Below, piece by piece: positions 25,716-37,408 of a stretch of DNA of 64,000 nucleotides. Position numbers and translations under genes: made by a program. How positions within the stretch are numbered: position 1 is the first letter of the stretch; each line of letters opens with the position of its first letter. This DNA is from Tetrapisispora phaffii CBS 4417 (lineage: Eukaryota; Ascomycota; Saccharomycetes; Saccharomycetales; Saccharomycetaceae). The DNA lies in assembly GCF_000236905.1 (NCBI RefSeq), contig NC_016530.1, positions 434,001-498,000 of the forward strand. Direction: 5' to 3'. The notes under the pieces were generated by a model that was given only the letters and a program-made list of their open reading frames with translations, was not told the origin of the DNA and did not search any database.

Positions 25716-26531
25716 TTATACCATGAAGCTCTCTCCACAGCCGCAGGTACCTTTCGAGTTAGGATTTTTAAATACAAATCTTGATGACAATGTGTCATCA
25801 ATCCAATCCATTTCACTACCTACCACACTGAATAATGCCTTCGAATCGATGATAACCTTAACTCCATCTTGTTCGACGATTTCATCAAACTTTTCAGGTT
25901 GTGTTATATATTGTAAATCATATGTCAACCCTGAACACCCTCTATTCCTTGTACCGATTCTTATCAACTTTGGTTCAGGTTGGTCTAATAGTTTCTTTAA
26001 ATGACTTATAGCTTTTGGACTTAAAGTAATCAATGCTTTGCGAGGTTTCAATGTTCTTGTTCTCTTTTTCTTTGTACCGTTGGTCAGAAGGGTATCTGAT
26101 AAGTCAATTTTTGAATCATTAATAGAAGTTTCATATTTGAGTTGTGCTTCATCCATTCTTTTCTTGGAACTTAACTGTTCTTGGATTGCATTTCTTGAAG
26201 GTAAACTATAATTGGACCATTTGGCTTTCGTATCTCTATCCACAGTTATAGTTGACGTGACTTTTTCATTATGTTTGCCTACATTTTTTTTCATATAATT
26301 GAAATCCCAATTTTTTGAGAATAAAGATGAATCGAATTTCTTAGCAGTTTTGAAAACTGTTGATGTTGATGCAGTTCTATTTTTGGCATTGCTAAAGAGG
26401 AGACTTGTGTTGTTACCTGTTCTTGAAGTCGCAATTAATCTCCTATTTGCCAACTGATTAACGATAGTGCTTCTTCGTAGTAATAAAATCAAATCATCAC
26501 AGAGAATGCCTTGTGATGAAGATAGTAGCAT
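25716..26531 (-). CDS. ISA1: mitochondrial A-type iron-sulfur assembly protein Isa1
   Basis: 271 residues. A basic, hydroxylated N terminus (about 1-60) suits mitochondrial import. The A-type scaffold domain occupies the last about 105 residues: ALITLSPKAISHLKKLLDQ, the first conserved Cys in NRGCSGLTYDL, and the C-terminal Cys pair in GTCGCGESF. These three cysteines bind Fe or Fe-S. With Isa2 and Iba57, Isa1 makes 4Fe-4S clusters for aconitase-type enzymes and for biotin and lipoate synthases. S. cerevisiae Isa1 is 250 residues. Located next to TPO1 as in YLL027W-YLL028W. Confidence 0.93.
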   Translation of the reverse strand: MLLSSSQGILCDDLILLLRRSTIVNQLANRRLIATSRTGNNTSLLFSNAKNRTASTSTVFKTAKKFDSSLFSKNWDFNYMKKNVGKHNEKVTSTITVDRDTKAKWSNYSLPSRNAIQEQLSSKKRMDEAQLKYETSINDSKIDLSDTLLTNGTKKKRTRTLKPRKALITLSPKAISHLKKLLDQPEPKLIRIGTRNRGCSGLTYDLQYITQPEKFDEIVEQDGVKVIIDSKALFSVVGSEMDWIDDTLSSRFVFKNPNSKGTCGCGESFMV

Positions 26532-27255
26532 GACGTATACAAAACTTGTTATGGATAATGAATAAATAATGAATCAGATTAAAACCCCTGATTTGATAAA
26601 TAAATAATTGATAATAAATAATAAAATTTTGGGCAACTTCTCAGTGCAAAAAGGATATAATATGATGTTTTCTAACAATGTAATAATTTCTTTATAATAA
26701 ATTGACTTGCAAACGTTTTATGAAGGACAATAATAGCTTGAATGAGGAAAAAAAATTGTTGTATCAACCCTTTTGTTAAACAAAAATAACAATCTGCCAA
26801 CAGACTATTACTTGGCTTTCAACTATTATGTATATTTAATCTCTCTCGTTCTACACAGACATATATATCCTATATATATTCAACATTATAGTCTCACCAA
26901 CCAGATAAAAAACATATCATACTTTAATAGTCATTTAGAATCTTTACTTTATATATATTTGAATTCATGAAAATCCCTAAGGAAGTTTTTGTGTTCCATA
27001 AATTATTATTAGTAACGTAATATAGAAATGACTTCTTTCTTCCATTGAACCAATGAAATTGTCGCTGTGAACTCCGTTGTTCGGAGAACGGAAAAAAGAA
27101 AAATTGAAATTTGTTATGTGGTGGGTTATCACCATATACGGGAAGGGGGCAATGGAAATGTGTCACAGGTGACAGCGTCACAAATTCAGGAAAATGGAAT
27201 TTAAAACCAACGAGGCGAGGGCAGCGTACAGTGAGTAAAGGCTCTTGGTGCGTAT
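26532..27255. other. intergenic, ISA1 promoter and TPO1 3' flank
   Basis: About 720 bp. AT-rich on the ISA1 side, with a more G+C-balanced stretch at 27050-27250. Nothing assignable; the long minus-strand frame 26924-27607 is an out-of-frame shadow of TPO1. Confidence 0.5.
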
Positions 27256-29082
27256 TCATCCTGCATATGCAAACGCTGATCTTTCTCGTATTGCCTTTCC
27301 ATACCTGAGCAGGAAAAGCGGAACTGGTATTAACACAATGGCTACCAGGCCTAATAGGAGCCCTGCGAAATTGACGCCCATTCCTTTGAACATGTATCCA
27401 GCAAATAGAGGGAAGGATGCGCCAAAAGCTGATCTTAAGAAAGTGTTTGCTGCCACTGCACTTGCTGTCAGGTATAGATAGCTCTCTATGATATAGTTGA
27501 GACAGGGTAAGAAAATTCCTATCAATCCGAATCCAATGAATGAGCCGGCAATTGTGGGGACTATCCAATGGATGCTTGTATAATAATTTCCCGTCCAAGT
27601 AAACCATAATAACCCAATAGGAAACAGTATTCCTGCTACGATCATTGGAAATAATCTTGCTTCCGGAACAACATGACCTTGGTTCTGTTCAACACGTTTT
27701 AAGTAATCAATGTCAGAGTACCAGATGAACGCCGTACATAGAATCATTCCAATTATTAGTGCAAGATATGGTAATTCTCCATTTTTCGTAAAGCCATAAC
27801 CTTGGATAAAAACTATAGGGTAAGCTTCTAGTAACAAATATAATATTCCGTAAACAAATGAATTGTATATAGAAACAACCAGAAGGACAGGTTCTTTCAC
27901 AAGCATCACAAGTGGTCGCGTTATCATATTTGTAATTATCTCATCAATTGTTAGTTCAACATTTTCATGAGATGCATGAATCCCCCAGTTGTTAGTTTCT
28001 TTCCTTAACTTTTTGGCCTTGTTGACTAAAATAATTGGGTGATGAGTTTCTTCTAGGAACAATAAAATCAGAAGAGTAACGAAGGTTGACAGAAATGAAA
28101 TAACATATTCCGTCCACCTCCAAGTAGTATGCTGAACTATATATGAGCCAATAATGGGGCCTAAGATTGGTCCAATGAAGACACCTAATGAAAATAATGC
28201 TATGGCTTTACCTCTAATATTGGTATCAAAAATATCAGCAAAAACAGCAGGAACAACTGCAATTGGTGCTGCACCAATAAGTCCGGCAAAAAACCTACAA
28301 ATAAGTATTGTTTGTAGGTTTGCTGCAGTGGCAACTGCATATTGAAATAATGCGTTTCCAAATGAGGATATCAAGATAACCTTCTGTCTTCCAAAAAGTT
28401 CAGATAGGGGAGCAAAAATAATTGGTGAGAATGCAAAACCTAAGACAAATAAAGTAACACCTAATATCGCCACTACATCTATGACACCATATATTTCATC
28501 AATATCAGGGATTGATGAAGCAAATATAGATGAGGCCATAGAGACAGATAGACTGTCTAAGCACAGGATACAACAAATCATTACTTTTTTTCTCATTTTC
28601 CAGTTGAATGGGTGTAAAGGATCGAAAGGTCCATCAAAAGTTACTTCGAAGTCGTCAATATTTGGTAAAACTGGTGGAAATGGCCTCCCTCCACCCATCG
28701 GAAGTACGTTTTCGTATTGGACTTTAGTAAAATCTTCAACTACATCTTGCGTGCCAGTCTGAATACGAGACATACGTCGATTATTCTTTATATCAGTACC
28801 TGAATGTGATGTCAGAGTATTTATTTTTTCTAATTTATGATATCCATCATAAGTACTGTCATTTAGTGTCGATGAACCATTCCGCTCAATATCATAGCAA
28901 TAGCCTAGATATTGAGCAGGTGATGCAGTTGGAGCAATACTCACTCCTTCACTCTCAATACCACTGTTATTCAATGGATCATTTCCAGTATCTTCATTAT
29001 CATTATTAAAATTGAATTTACGAAACTTTGGTTTTTGACCAGTAGCTTTTCCTTCATCTACCGGTGAAGTTCCTGAAGTCAT
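27256..29082 (-). CDS. TPO1: polyamine exporter Tpo1, DHA1-family major facilitator
   Basis: I start at the ATG at 29080-29082 ([11 protein letters not shown]...), giving 608 residues; S. cerevisiae Tpo1 has 586. A cytosolic N-terminal tail of about 150 residues, rich in Ser/Asp/Asn, precedes 12 membrane segments. DHA1 features are visible: [14 protein letters not shown] just before TM1, the motif-A region [15 protein letters not shown] between TM2 and TM3, and [12 protein letters not shown] in TM5. Tpo1 is a plasma-membrane drug:H+ antiporter that exports spermine and other polyamines; the tail is the region phosphorylated in S. cerevisiae. The orientation and neighbours (ISA1, FRA1 fossil) match YLL028W. 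Confidence 0.92.
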   Translation of the reverse strand: MTSGTSPVDEGKATGQKPKFRKFNFNNDNEDTGNDPLNNSGIESEGVSIAPTASPAQYLGYCYDIERNGSSTLNDSTYDGYHKLEKINTLTSHSGTDIKNNRRMSRIQTGTQDVVEDFTKVQYENVLPMGGGRPFPPVLPNIDDFEVTFDGPFDPLHPFNWKMRKKVMICCILCLDSLSVSMASSIFASSIPDIDEIYGVIDVVAILGVTLFVLGFAFSPIIFAPLSELFGRQKVILISSFGNALFQYAVATAANLQTILICRFFAGLIGAAPIAVVPAVFADIFDTNIRGKAIALFSLGVFIGPILGPIIGSYIVQHTTWRWTEYVISFLSTFVTLLILLFLEETHHPIILVNKAKKLRKETNNWGIHASHENVELTIDEIITNMITRPLVMLVKEPVLLVVSIYNSFVYGILYLLLEAYPIVFIQGYGFTKNGELPYLALIIGMILCTAFIWYSDIDYLKRVEQNQGHVVPEARLFPMIVAGILFPIGLLWFTWTGNYYTSIHWIVPTIAGSFIGFGLIGIFLPCLNYIIESYLYLTASAVAANTFLRSAFGASFPLFAGYMFKGMGVNFAGLLLGLVAIVLIPVPLFLLRYGKAIRERSAFAYAG

Positions 29083-29644
29083 TACAATTCTCTCTTTATG
29101 CTTCAAAGCTGATCATAAGTCAAATAATGCCATTTGAGTTCACAATGGTACTGATTAAATATAAAAAATATTGCTCAACAGTTCTACATATATGAATTGA
29201 AAAAATTAATTTCAATTACAAACCTTTATTCCTGAATACAACAGAATAATATATTATTTTTTTATAATTTCATTGGTATTTATTTACAAGAGATTAATAT
29301 TTACATTTCACGAATTAAACTAAACTAATAAGATACTCAATCTTCTGATACCATGTAGCAAAATATTCACATCAATTTCATTACAATTGAATATAATAAC
29401 TCTATCATACCAACTTAAGGGATCCTTATAACCTGGCGATGCCTCAAAATATTCATTTTCATCGTTGTGTGAGTAAGCTTTCAAAAGGGAAAAAGGTCAA
29501 ATATCTGAAAAAGGGTCTCTCTTTATAAGTTTATAATTTTTAAATGGCAATCGATGCTACAATGAATGGTTTTTCACATATAATATTGGGATATTACATT
29601 ACAACTCATGACATTCTGCAGTTTAATAATTATAAATTTCAAAA
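29083..29644. other. intergenic, TPO1 promoter
   Basis: About 560 bp of AT-rich sequence between the TPO1 start and the decayed 3' end of the FRA1 fossil. No clear motif recognised. Confidence 0.5.
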
Positions 29645-31729
29645 TTCTATTGTTTCTTTAAATAGCCATTGATAAGCGGTTTTGTCCTCAGATAGCAGAG
29701 ACAGAATATTTTTTTCTGATTGATTTATGGAATTCATTGAGCACACCAACTTCATCTTTTGTTAAGCTATTTCTGTCTATTAATTTTCTACAACGGCACT
29801 AGAGTAATATTTTGAAATTTGCAGAATATATTTCCCTTATGGGTTTTGAAAGGAACATTATCTGTTACTAATAAATCATTTTCGATTCTAGTACCATAAC
29901 CGCCATCTTTATAATATCCAGGTTCATTACCTATTATATTTCTTGGCTTCAAAGGATATTTAATAAAACTAGACCCTGAACTGATACCAATGGGACCCTT
30001 CATGGACTCCAGAAACGGAGCCAATTCCATGTCCTACACCATGTCTAGAATCAAGACCTCTAACCCTTAAATGCTGTCTTGCAAGTGCATCGATTTGGTA
30101 GCCATTTGTACCCCTTGGAAATATTAACCGTTCAATTGCTAAATTACGTTTCAAGACACTAGTATACATTTCTATTTGTTCTGGTGTTAGATCACCAAAC
30201 ATAATCGTTCTTGTGATCGGTAGTCCCTTCATAGAAATGCGAACCTGAATCAGATAGACACATCTCATTTTTATTTATTAACTTAGAATTTTTGGTTGCT
30301 GGTGAATAATGAAAAATTGCACTGTTTGAACCACTGGCAGATATTGTTTCAAATGATTCTCCAATAAAGTTAAACATATTTTTCTTATTTCCAGTAATTT
30401 TCTTGCTGCCTGAAATTCACCAATTGTTATTCCCCTCCAAGATGCTCTCCAACCATGAGAAATCTTTAGCTAAACAAACGGCCTCCGTCACTTGTGCTAT
30501 AGCAGCATTCATTACCTGGACATTATTTTAAATGGATCTAAAAGTACTTATAGGTGATGCAATTACTTGGTGCTTTATGTTTTCCGGAATTGAGTTAACT
30601 ATTGAGCTGGAGGCAGTTTCAAATATAAATACTTCAAAATCTTTTGACTTATTTATATAAGAATTTGAATTCCAGATTTCATCGTACTTGTTTATTTCTA
30701 CTCCATCTTGGTTCAAAATAATCCTAACATCATTGGGGATAGGATTATCACAAAATAATATAGTATTTTCTTTAGATACAAACATATAGGAAAAGAAATA
30801 CGAATAATAATCAATATCAGCTCCTCTCAGGTTCAATTACCATGAGAAGTTGTCTAAATCAGTAATAATTACACCGAAGAAATTACTCTTAGATTTTTTT
30901 GCCAAATAATTTAAGATCATACCTTTTTGGATTCAAAATTTTTAGCAGTGTACTTGTCATCTAATTTATAAATCGGTTTACTCATCCTTGATGGTTTCCC
31001 ACCTAATTTATTCCAAACGATATCGACTAAATTAGTTGCTACAGCCACCAAGGTGATCTTCTGTGTTTCTGTTGCTGAGATCAACTTCTGTATCTCATCT
31101 GTAAATTTAACCATATCATCATATGATAGCAACTTGGGATCAAGACCAATTCTCAGGTTTGAGTTGTTGGTTGGCTTTGATAAATTTAGTGTTTCCCTAA
31201 TGCACAATTGTTGCCAAGAACTTTTGTCAATATCTTGCTTATGTAATTGCCAGTTATCTTCTTGTTCCTTTAAAGCCTGATTAAAATATCTACCATCTGT
31301 GGATAAAATAGCTTTCCAGTTAATTGTACTTCTATCGACATTAGTTTCTATGTTATTGGTAGAATTTTCATTAATAATACATACGACACCAGCTGAACCA
31401 GTAAAGCCAGATATCAAAGATATTCTTTCATCAGATTTTGATACATACTCCGATTGGTGTTCCTCTTCAGTTGGTATAACATAGCATTGAATATTATAGA
31501 CGGCCATTAAACTTCGAAGCATTTGTAATTTCTCAATTGTTACTGCCGACTTCATTGCTAGAGTTCTGCTAGATGTATTAAAATAACGACTTGTCGTAAA
31601 AAAATGAAAACCTAATTTATTAGATAGATTCAACCTAGTCATGCATGATGTTACTAAATAAGTATTATTAGTCCACGATGAAGTCTGTTTTAGCACTTTT
31701 GATACATTAGATCTTCCTAAGACCTGCAT
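29645..31729 (-). pseudogene. FRA1: decayed FRA1 (aminopeptidase P-like, M24B family)
   Basis: Pieces of one M24B aminopeptidase P homologue lie in order on the minus strand but in different frames. The N-terminal creatinase-like domain is intact at 30917-31729 (YNIQCYVIPTEEEHQSEYVS, ISGFTGSAGVVCI). Pieces follow at 30528-30836, 30192-30377 (DSGSHFYEGTTDH), 29969-30268 (ITRTIMFGDLTPEQ, HGVGHGIG) and 29788-30030 (NEPGYYKDGGYGTRIEN). The last recognisable stretch (SEDKTAYQWLFKET) is at about 29650-29690. There are at least four frameshifts plus in-frame stops (for example just before 30836 and after 30528). Two of the breaks fall inside the metal-binding motifs, so no active enzyme can be made. 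Fra1 in S. cerevisiae represses the iron regulon together with Fra2. Position between TPO1 and GPI13 is the YLL029W position. The second post-WGD copy presumably survives elsewhere. Confidence 0.9.
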
Positions 31730-32233
31730 TTTTGGAGCATTTCTGAGTTAATTTTAATCTCATCATTATGCTTACATTATACTTCAGTTAATGGATATGG
31801 CTTTACATACTTTAAGTCTGCCTCTTTGTAACTCTTCATCCTGTTAAAGTTGCAATACTAGAGGCTGACCATTTTTAAATTACAGATTTTGAGATGCTCT
31901 TTAATTTTTCAACCTTTAATTTACACATATATCAAGAATTCAAGTAACCTCATATAAATAATTTATCAACAATTAGTTAGAATAACAGATATACATGCAA
32001 ACATATATATATTGCTCATAACTAAGATTACCAAAATTTTACATTGGGTGCTGGTCATATACTGTAATACCAAACTTATCTTTTGATAAAGAGCTAACTA
32101 CCACTTTTTAAGAATAATTTACCATTATTTTACTAACAGATTGCATGAGGCAAGTATATCTGGAATAAACTTTATAAATTATAAAGCAATCTTTTACATT
32201 AGAGAAATTACACTAAACTAAAGTTATTTTACT
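31730..32233. other. divergent intergenic region, FRA1 fossil / GPI13
   Basis: About 500 bp, AT-rich. It would hold the GPI13 promoter. No motif recognised. Confidence 0.5.
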
Positions 32234-35200
32234 ATGTCTAGAGAGAATTCTCGAATAGAAGAGCAGCATATAAAAAGATCAATTCTTAATTACTCTAGTG
32301 AAGAGAAGAGATTTTATCGAGCTAGCATAAGAAAGTTTCGAAAATCTCATGTGCTATATGTCATACTTTTAAGTTCGATAGCTTTATTGCAAGTTATATC
32401 AATTGCATTTTTTACTAAGGGTTTTTCTTTTTGTAGATCGCCCATTCGTCATACTGCCCAATATTCACCTGAATACTCAGAGGTTAAAAAATTTGACAAA
32501 GCTGTTGTATTACTAGTTGATGCATTACGATTTGATTTTGTTGTGCCAATCAATGAATTAGATCCCATCTATAATGAAAACTACCATAATAATATAGATA
32601 TTATCTCTGAATTATTGAATCAGAATGATAATTCAACCAAAAACGAATCAAAAAAGGATAGAGTACAAAAATCCTCGTCATTACTTTTTAAATTCTTAGC
32701 AGAACCACCGACAACCACCTTCCACAGATTGAAAGGTATAACTACGGGTTTATTACCATCCTTTTTAGATGGTATCATGAAATTAAACGATAGAGTTGTG
32801 GAGGATGATAGCATTATTAAACAATTATTTTTAAGGAACAAAACGATATATTTTTCGGGAGATGATACATGGAGCAGAATGTTTGAACCTTATCTATCAC
32901 CAAAAAGTGTTCCTCTAGAATCTTATAATATTTGGGATTTAAATACGGTTGACGATGGGGTATTTAAATTTTTCAATGAACATTTAACAAGTAAAAATAC
33001 AAGTAATAGAGAATGGGATATATTGATAGGCCATATCGTAGGTATAGACCATGCTGCTACTAAATATGGACCTAACCATATAACTGTAAAACAGAAGCAG
33101 ATACAAATAAACGAGTTTATTAAACAAATCGTTAAATCTTTAGACGATCAGACTTTGCTAATTGTCATGGGTGATCATGGCATGGATATTACAGGGAATC
33201 ATGGTGGAAAATCTAGTGGTGAACTAGAAAGTTCTTTATTTTTATACTCAAAAAAATCTAGTGTCTGGAAACAGGAACATTCTTTGCATGAAAATAACAA
33301 TGATTTCTACAAGAAGATAAATCAAATTGATATAGTACCAACATTTTCACTTTTGTTTGGCATACCTATACCATATAATAATTTAGGGTGGCCAATAAAT
33401 GAAATTTCATTAAGTGACGAAGAAAATAATATTCATATGAAACTAGCGTTGGAACAAATTAGGAAATACCAACTAGATTCAGATATCATCCAAGATAAAA
33501 AGGATAATAATACACTCAATACTTTATATGAACAAGCTAAACTAGATATTAATAAAACTCATGCTTTTTACGAAGCGGTTTTATCAGCGTTCAAGAGTAA
33601 TTGGAAGTCATTTGATTATTTGAGCATCGGAACTGGTATATTCCTATTGCTTGTTTCTGTCACATTACTAATTATAATTACCAAGCTAATACCATCCATT
33701 GTAGTAAACCAAATGGTTACAGAATTTGTTCAAAATATATTAATATGTACACTTATCACAAATATTTGCATATGTATAATATTTTTCTATTTTGGTTATT
33801 TTGGATTCATAAAAAATATATTCTGGTGTATATCACTAGCTACCGCAATTGGTATCATAATTGGTTGTTTTAGAGCGATATTACATCGTTACAATATTAA
33901 ATGGGTTTTGGCTAAATTTTTTAGTGACTTTTCTGACTATTGGTCAATGGTGGGAGTTATTTTCTTATTTATTCATGCAGGATTATTTATGTCAAATTCG
34001 TTAACAATTTGGGAAGATAGAGTCGTACATCACCTAATTATTACATTTGGATTTTTAGCATTGTATGAATTTATTTTTATACCAAACAGACAATCAACAA
34101 CGGCGCTCGCAACTGCTGTTATCAGTGAACAACAGGGTACTTTATCTGGGGTGAGTCCTTCACTAGCCAATTCATTTTCATTACCGATGACTAGATTTGC
34201 AAGGTTGCTTGGTACTTATCATTCAATTGTACTTTTGCTATGTACAAGATCTGTTAGTACGATAACATCATGTAGAGAAGGTCAATTAGATTATTGTGTA
34301 CCAACATTTACTACAGAAATTAATTATTCGTGGGGGTGTACTGCAGTTTTCATTGTCGTTTTGATTCTTTTGCCCATGTCAATAAAAGGATACTATAATC
34401 TATTATCGTCCTACCAAGCTGCTGCACCCATATGGATTGATTATCTATTGAAATTATTTTTATATTTTGATATAATATATTGGGTTGCTATTGTAATAGA
34501 AACAAAGTATGATGTAACTTTTATCAATTTTACATTAATAAATGTCACTATTGCGAGAATAATCATATGCTTTACTTTCGTAGTATGCAATTTAGCATGG
34601 ATGGTAGGTCCTTTATGCATAAAGTTAAATGTTGAAAATGCTGATATGAGGTCACAGCAGACCACCATTATTGGTTACTCCAATATTTATGGCGCGCCAT
34701 ACTTTTTGTTAGTAATTAATGCTTTTATGAGTATACTATTTTTCAACAAGCCGTTAGCTCAGATTTCTTTAGCTTTAATGTGCAATCAAATATTGTCTAT
34801 TATGGAAATAATTGATTTATTAAATATAAAAGAAAATATTATTGGTCCTATTGTTTTGAGTTTATTATCATATCAACAATTTTTTAACACAGGGCATCAA
34901 TTTACTCTTTCATCAATTCAATGGGATACCGGGTTCATTTTATCTGATACTGTGAACTTTCCATTTACAGAAATTTCCATTATGATAAATACATTCGGAC
35001 CATTTATAATAGTCGCATTATCAATTGTTTTATTAACGTTATGGAGTCAACCACCAGATATACTAAAACCACAAACTTTATTAGGGAGATTAGTTGCCAA
35101 TTGTGGTATTTTAGTGACATATAATGCTGTCTTATGCTTGAGTTCCTTTATTTGGTTGACATATTTCCTACAGCACCCTATGGTATGGAATATTTTTTAT

Positions 35201-35320
35201 CCTAGATTCATATATGCAAGCATTATATTATTAATAACCCAATTTGTTGTAATCTTTGCTACAATAGGATTTGCGAGTGGTAAATTAATTGGGCATATTA
35301 ATAATATCTTTTGGAAGTAG
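32234..35320 (+). CDS. GPI13: GPI ethanolamine-phosphate transferase Gpi13 (PIG-O)
   Basis: 1028 residues (S. cerevisiae 1017). One N-terminal signal-anchor (about 38-60) is followed by an ER-lumenal alkaline-phosphatase-fold domain: VVLLVDALRFDFV with metal/nucleophile-region Asp96, then GHIVGIDHAATKYGP and GDHGMDITGNHGG (about 313-325) with metal ligands. From about residue 465 to the end there are many membrane spans. Gpi13 adds ethanolamine phosphate to the third mannose of the GPI precursor, the step that allows protein attachment, and is essential in yeast. YLL031C homologue, and in the expected orientation. Confidence 0.94.
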   Translation: MSRENSRIEEQHIKRSILNYSSEEKRFYRASIRKFRKSHVLYVILLSSIALLQVISIAFFTKGFSFCRSPIRHTAQYSPEYSEVKKFDKAVVLLVDALRFDFVVPINELDPIYNENYHNNIDIISELLNQNDNSTKNESKKDRVQKSSSLLFKFLAEPPTTTFHRLKGITTGLLPSFLDGIMKLNDRVVEDDSIIKQLFLRNKTIYFSGDDTWSRMFEPYLSPKSVPLESYNIWDLNTVDDGVFKFFNEHLTSKNTSNREWDILIGHIVGIDHAATKYGPNHITVKQKQIQINEFIKQIVKSLDDQTLLIVMGDHGMDITGNHGGKSSGELESSLFLYSKKSSVWKQEHSLHENNNDFYKKINQIDIVPTFSLLFGIPIPYNNLGWPINEISLSDEENNIHMKLALEQIRKYQLDSDIIQDKKDNNTLNTLYEQAKLDINKTHAFYEAVLSAFKSNWKSFDYLSIGTGIFLLLVSVTLLIIITKLIPSIVVNQMVTEFVQNILICTLITNICICIIFFYFGYFGFIKNIFWCISLATAIGIIIGCFRAILHRYNIKWVLAKFFSDFSDYWSMVGVIFLFIHAGLFMSNSLTIWEDRVVHHLIITFGFLALYEFIFIPNRQSTTALATAVISEQQGTLSGVSPSLANSFSLPMTRFARLLGTYHSIVLLLCTRSVSTITSCREGQLDYCVPTFTTEINYSWGCTAVFIVVLILLPMSIKGYYNLLSSYQAAAPIWIDYLLKLFLYFDIIYWVAIVIETKYDVTFINFTLINVTIARIIICFTFVVCNLAWMVGPLCIKLNVENADMRSQQTTIIGYSNIYGAPYFLLVINAFMSILFFNKPLAQISLALMCNQILSIMEIIDLLNIKENIIGPIVLSLLSYQQFFNTGHQFTLSSIQWDTGFILSDTVNFPFTEISIMINTFGPFIIVALSIVLLTLWSQPPDILKPQTLLGRLVANCGILVTYNAVLCLSSFIWLTYFLQHPMVWNIFYPRFIYASIILLITQFVVIFATIGFASGKLIGHINNIFWK

Positions 35321-35539
35321 TTCCTATGATTATAAATACTAAATCAATTACGAGTTTAATGAGTGTCACTGATTAGTTTAAGATCATTCTATAATAATCA
35401 GTATTCTCTATATTTATAATGATTTTATAAATTTATATATGAATATTAATGCATTTTTTTTCAGTTACGTGCTTATTGTAGGTTATATCAATTAGTCTAT
35501 ACTTATCGTAGTATTTGAAATCGGTAAATAGATGACCGA

Positions 35540-37408
35540 TTAAAAAAATGCCTGATCTAAATCTGCGAAATCATCATCAAAACCAGTATTGAACGGTTCA
35601 CTATCAAAACCATCAAACGTACCGTCGATGTTGTCATTTTGCTGCGACTGTTGATTATTTGTAACATCAAGTTCACCTACTTGTTCTATATTTTGTAATT
35701 CACTCTTTTTAGCAGCATCTAAAACACCAAGAGCACCAGGGTTAGTTACAGAAACATCTTGTGGTATAGACTGTACCTCAGATAATTGTTGAGTACTTTG
35801 TATTTCGCCTTGACCTTGAGATTGGATTGGTAGCTGTAAAGGTACATGCGATTGTGTATAGTTCTGCAGTGATGGTCCTATAGAGCTAATATTTCCGACT
35901 ATTTGAGGCGAATGCATTTTATCAGGTACAAGTCTACCAATAGGAGGTGTAACTAGTGGGCCTTCTTGTCTTGGGAATTGTTGAGAATTCATTAAAGATT
36001 GCGATTCTTGTTCCCTCTTCCGTCTTACTTCTTCTTCACGTTTCAATTGCAATTCTAATTGTTTCTGTTTCTCGATTTCCAAGTTCTTTTGTATTTGTTC
36101 ATCCTTCTTTCTTTTATATAAATTATCCCAATAATCAGATGGAGCCTCTGCGATATCGGAAGATTTTAATGAGCTGCATTCATCTTTTGTGTAAAACTTC
36201 ACTCTGTTAATTTGATAGTTTGTATTTTTGAAATTAGCGTAAGACTCCAATATATTATCTATAAGTTTGTTGTTTTCATCATACTCATTCCTAGTGTTAT
36301 ATATTTTGATTTTGTTCAGTTGTTTAATGCTATCTACTACGAACGTCTCAATATTATCAACTGAGGTTCCAGTGACCCTTGAGTTACTTGATTGGGTATC
36401 TTTCGATTCATCTATGATATTAGTCTTCACTTCCTTTTTTTCCTCGTAAGAGTTGTCAACTATTTCTTTATTATCTAAGTGATAATCTTCTGGGTCATTA
36501 CTTTGCGTAGAGTCTGTATTTTCACTGTTTTCTTTAGTTACTTCTGATAAATCTTTTGATGCATTATTATTTTCGGATCCGGAAATCATGTGTTCTGTAT
36601 TTGGAACTTCTGATTGATTGTTTCCATCATTCGAAGGTCCTGGACTTTTGCCAATGTCCACTTTTTGTACACTTTCTGAAGGGCTCTCCGTATTATTTTC
36701 ACTTGGTGTTGTATCCTTTGCTATGCCCGTCTCCGTAATACTCTGAGCTGTATGAGTCTCTATATTTGTCTCTGTGGCCACTTTGTCTACATCCATCTCG
36801 TCTGTATTTACTGTTTGGCTAGTTTCGTCCAATGATACTGATTCATTTCCCCTTTCTCTAGTGGATGCATCTGCAGCAGCTGAGGAACTCTGTCTCATCT
36901 CTTTCTCTTCATTAGCTTCTATTTTCGGACTCTCGATATTTGTAGAAGTTGCCTCCGCATCATTCCCTTCTTTTGATGATAATTCAATTTCCTTCTCCGG
37001 GGAATCTTGTTGCGTAACGTCTTTAGCCACATCCATGGAATCAGTATGGTTATCTTTCTCGAGAAGTTCGTTTTTTTTCTCAAATTTCTCTAGTTGCTTT
37101 GCTAGACTTTCTACTTCTTTCTTGACCAAGGCCAAGTTACTGTCATTAATCAAACTCTTATCGAAATTCAAATCGACTGGCAGTATATTTTTATTTCTGT
37201 ATGACAATAAAATATGCAGTAACGATGAAGAACTCTTAAAATTACTTAACAGGTAGTCCCTATATGAGATAGTGTCACTGAAATCATGCTTGACATTGAC
37301 GGAAGGTTCAGAGTTCAACCTCTGATTCAAAAACTTCTGCTTAGCCTCTTGTAACTGTTGCTGTTGTCTTCTCGACTGTTGCGTACGTCTTTTCTTAATG
37401 ATAGCCAT
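35540..37408 (-). CDS. SNF6: SWI/SNF chromatin-remodelling subunit Snf6
   Basis: 622 residues. Recognised from short conserved islands in a mostly disordered protein: N-terminal MAIIKKRR, FSDTISYRDYLLSNF (about 43-57), EAPSDYWDNLYKRKK (about 420), and the C-terminal EPFNTGFDDDFADLDQAFF, which matches the end of S. cerevisiae Snf6. Between them are acidic Ser/Thr/Asn/Glu-rich stretches and a Glu/Lys/Arg/Gln coiled coil (about 430-470). It is nearly twice the S. cerevisiae length (332), by expansion of the low-complexity region. Snf6 is a yeast-specific SWI/SNF subunit. Its place next to the YHL026C homologue supports the call. Confidence 0.85.
   Translation of the reverse strand: MAIIKKRRTQQSRRQQQQLQEAKQKFLNQRLNSEPSVNVKHDFSDTISYRDYLLSNFKSSSSLLHILLSYRNKNILPVDLNFDKSLINDSNLALVKKEVESLAKQLEKFEKKNELLEKDNHTDSMDVAKDVTQQDSPEKEIELSSKEGNDAEATSTNIESPKIEANEEKEMRQSSSAAADASTRERGNESVSLDETSQTVNTDEMDVDKVATETNIETHTAQSITETGIAKDTTPSENNTESPSESVQKVDIGKSPGPSNDGNNQSEVPNTEHMISGSENNNASKDLSEVTKENSENTDSTQSNDPEDYHLDNKEIVDNSYEEKKEVKTNIIDESKDTQSSNSRVTGTSVDNIETFVVDSIKQLNKIKIYNTRNEYDENNKLIDNILESYANFKNTNYQINRVKFYTKDECSSLKSSDIAEAPSDYWDNLYKRKKDEQIQKNLEIEKQKQLELQLKREEEVRRKREQESQSLMNSQQFPRQEGPLVTPPIGRLVPDKMHSPQIVGNISSIGPSLQNYTQSHVPLQLPIQSQGQGEIQSTQQLSEVQSIPQDVSVTNPGALGVLDAAKKSELQNIEQVGELDVTNNQQSQQNDNIDGTFDGFDSEPFNTGFDDDFADLDQAFF

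Noticed and set aside
26924..27607. 227-codon minus-strand frame overlapping TPO1
   Set aside because: Out-of-frame shadow of the TPO1 C-terminal coding region; Cys/His/Arg-rich without any family signature.
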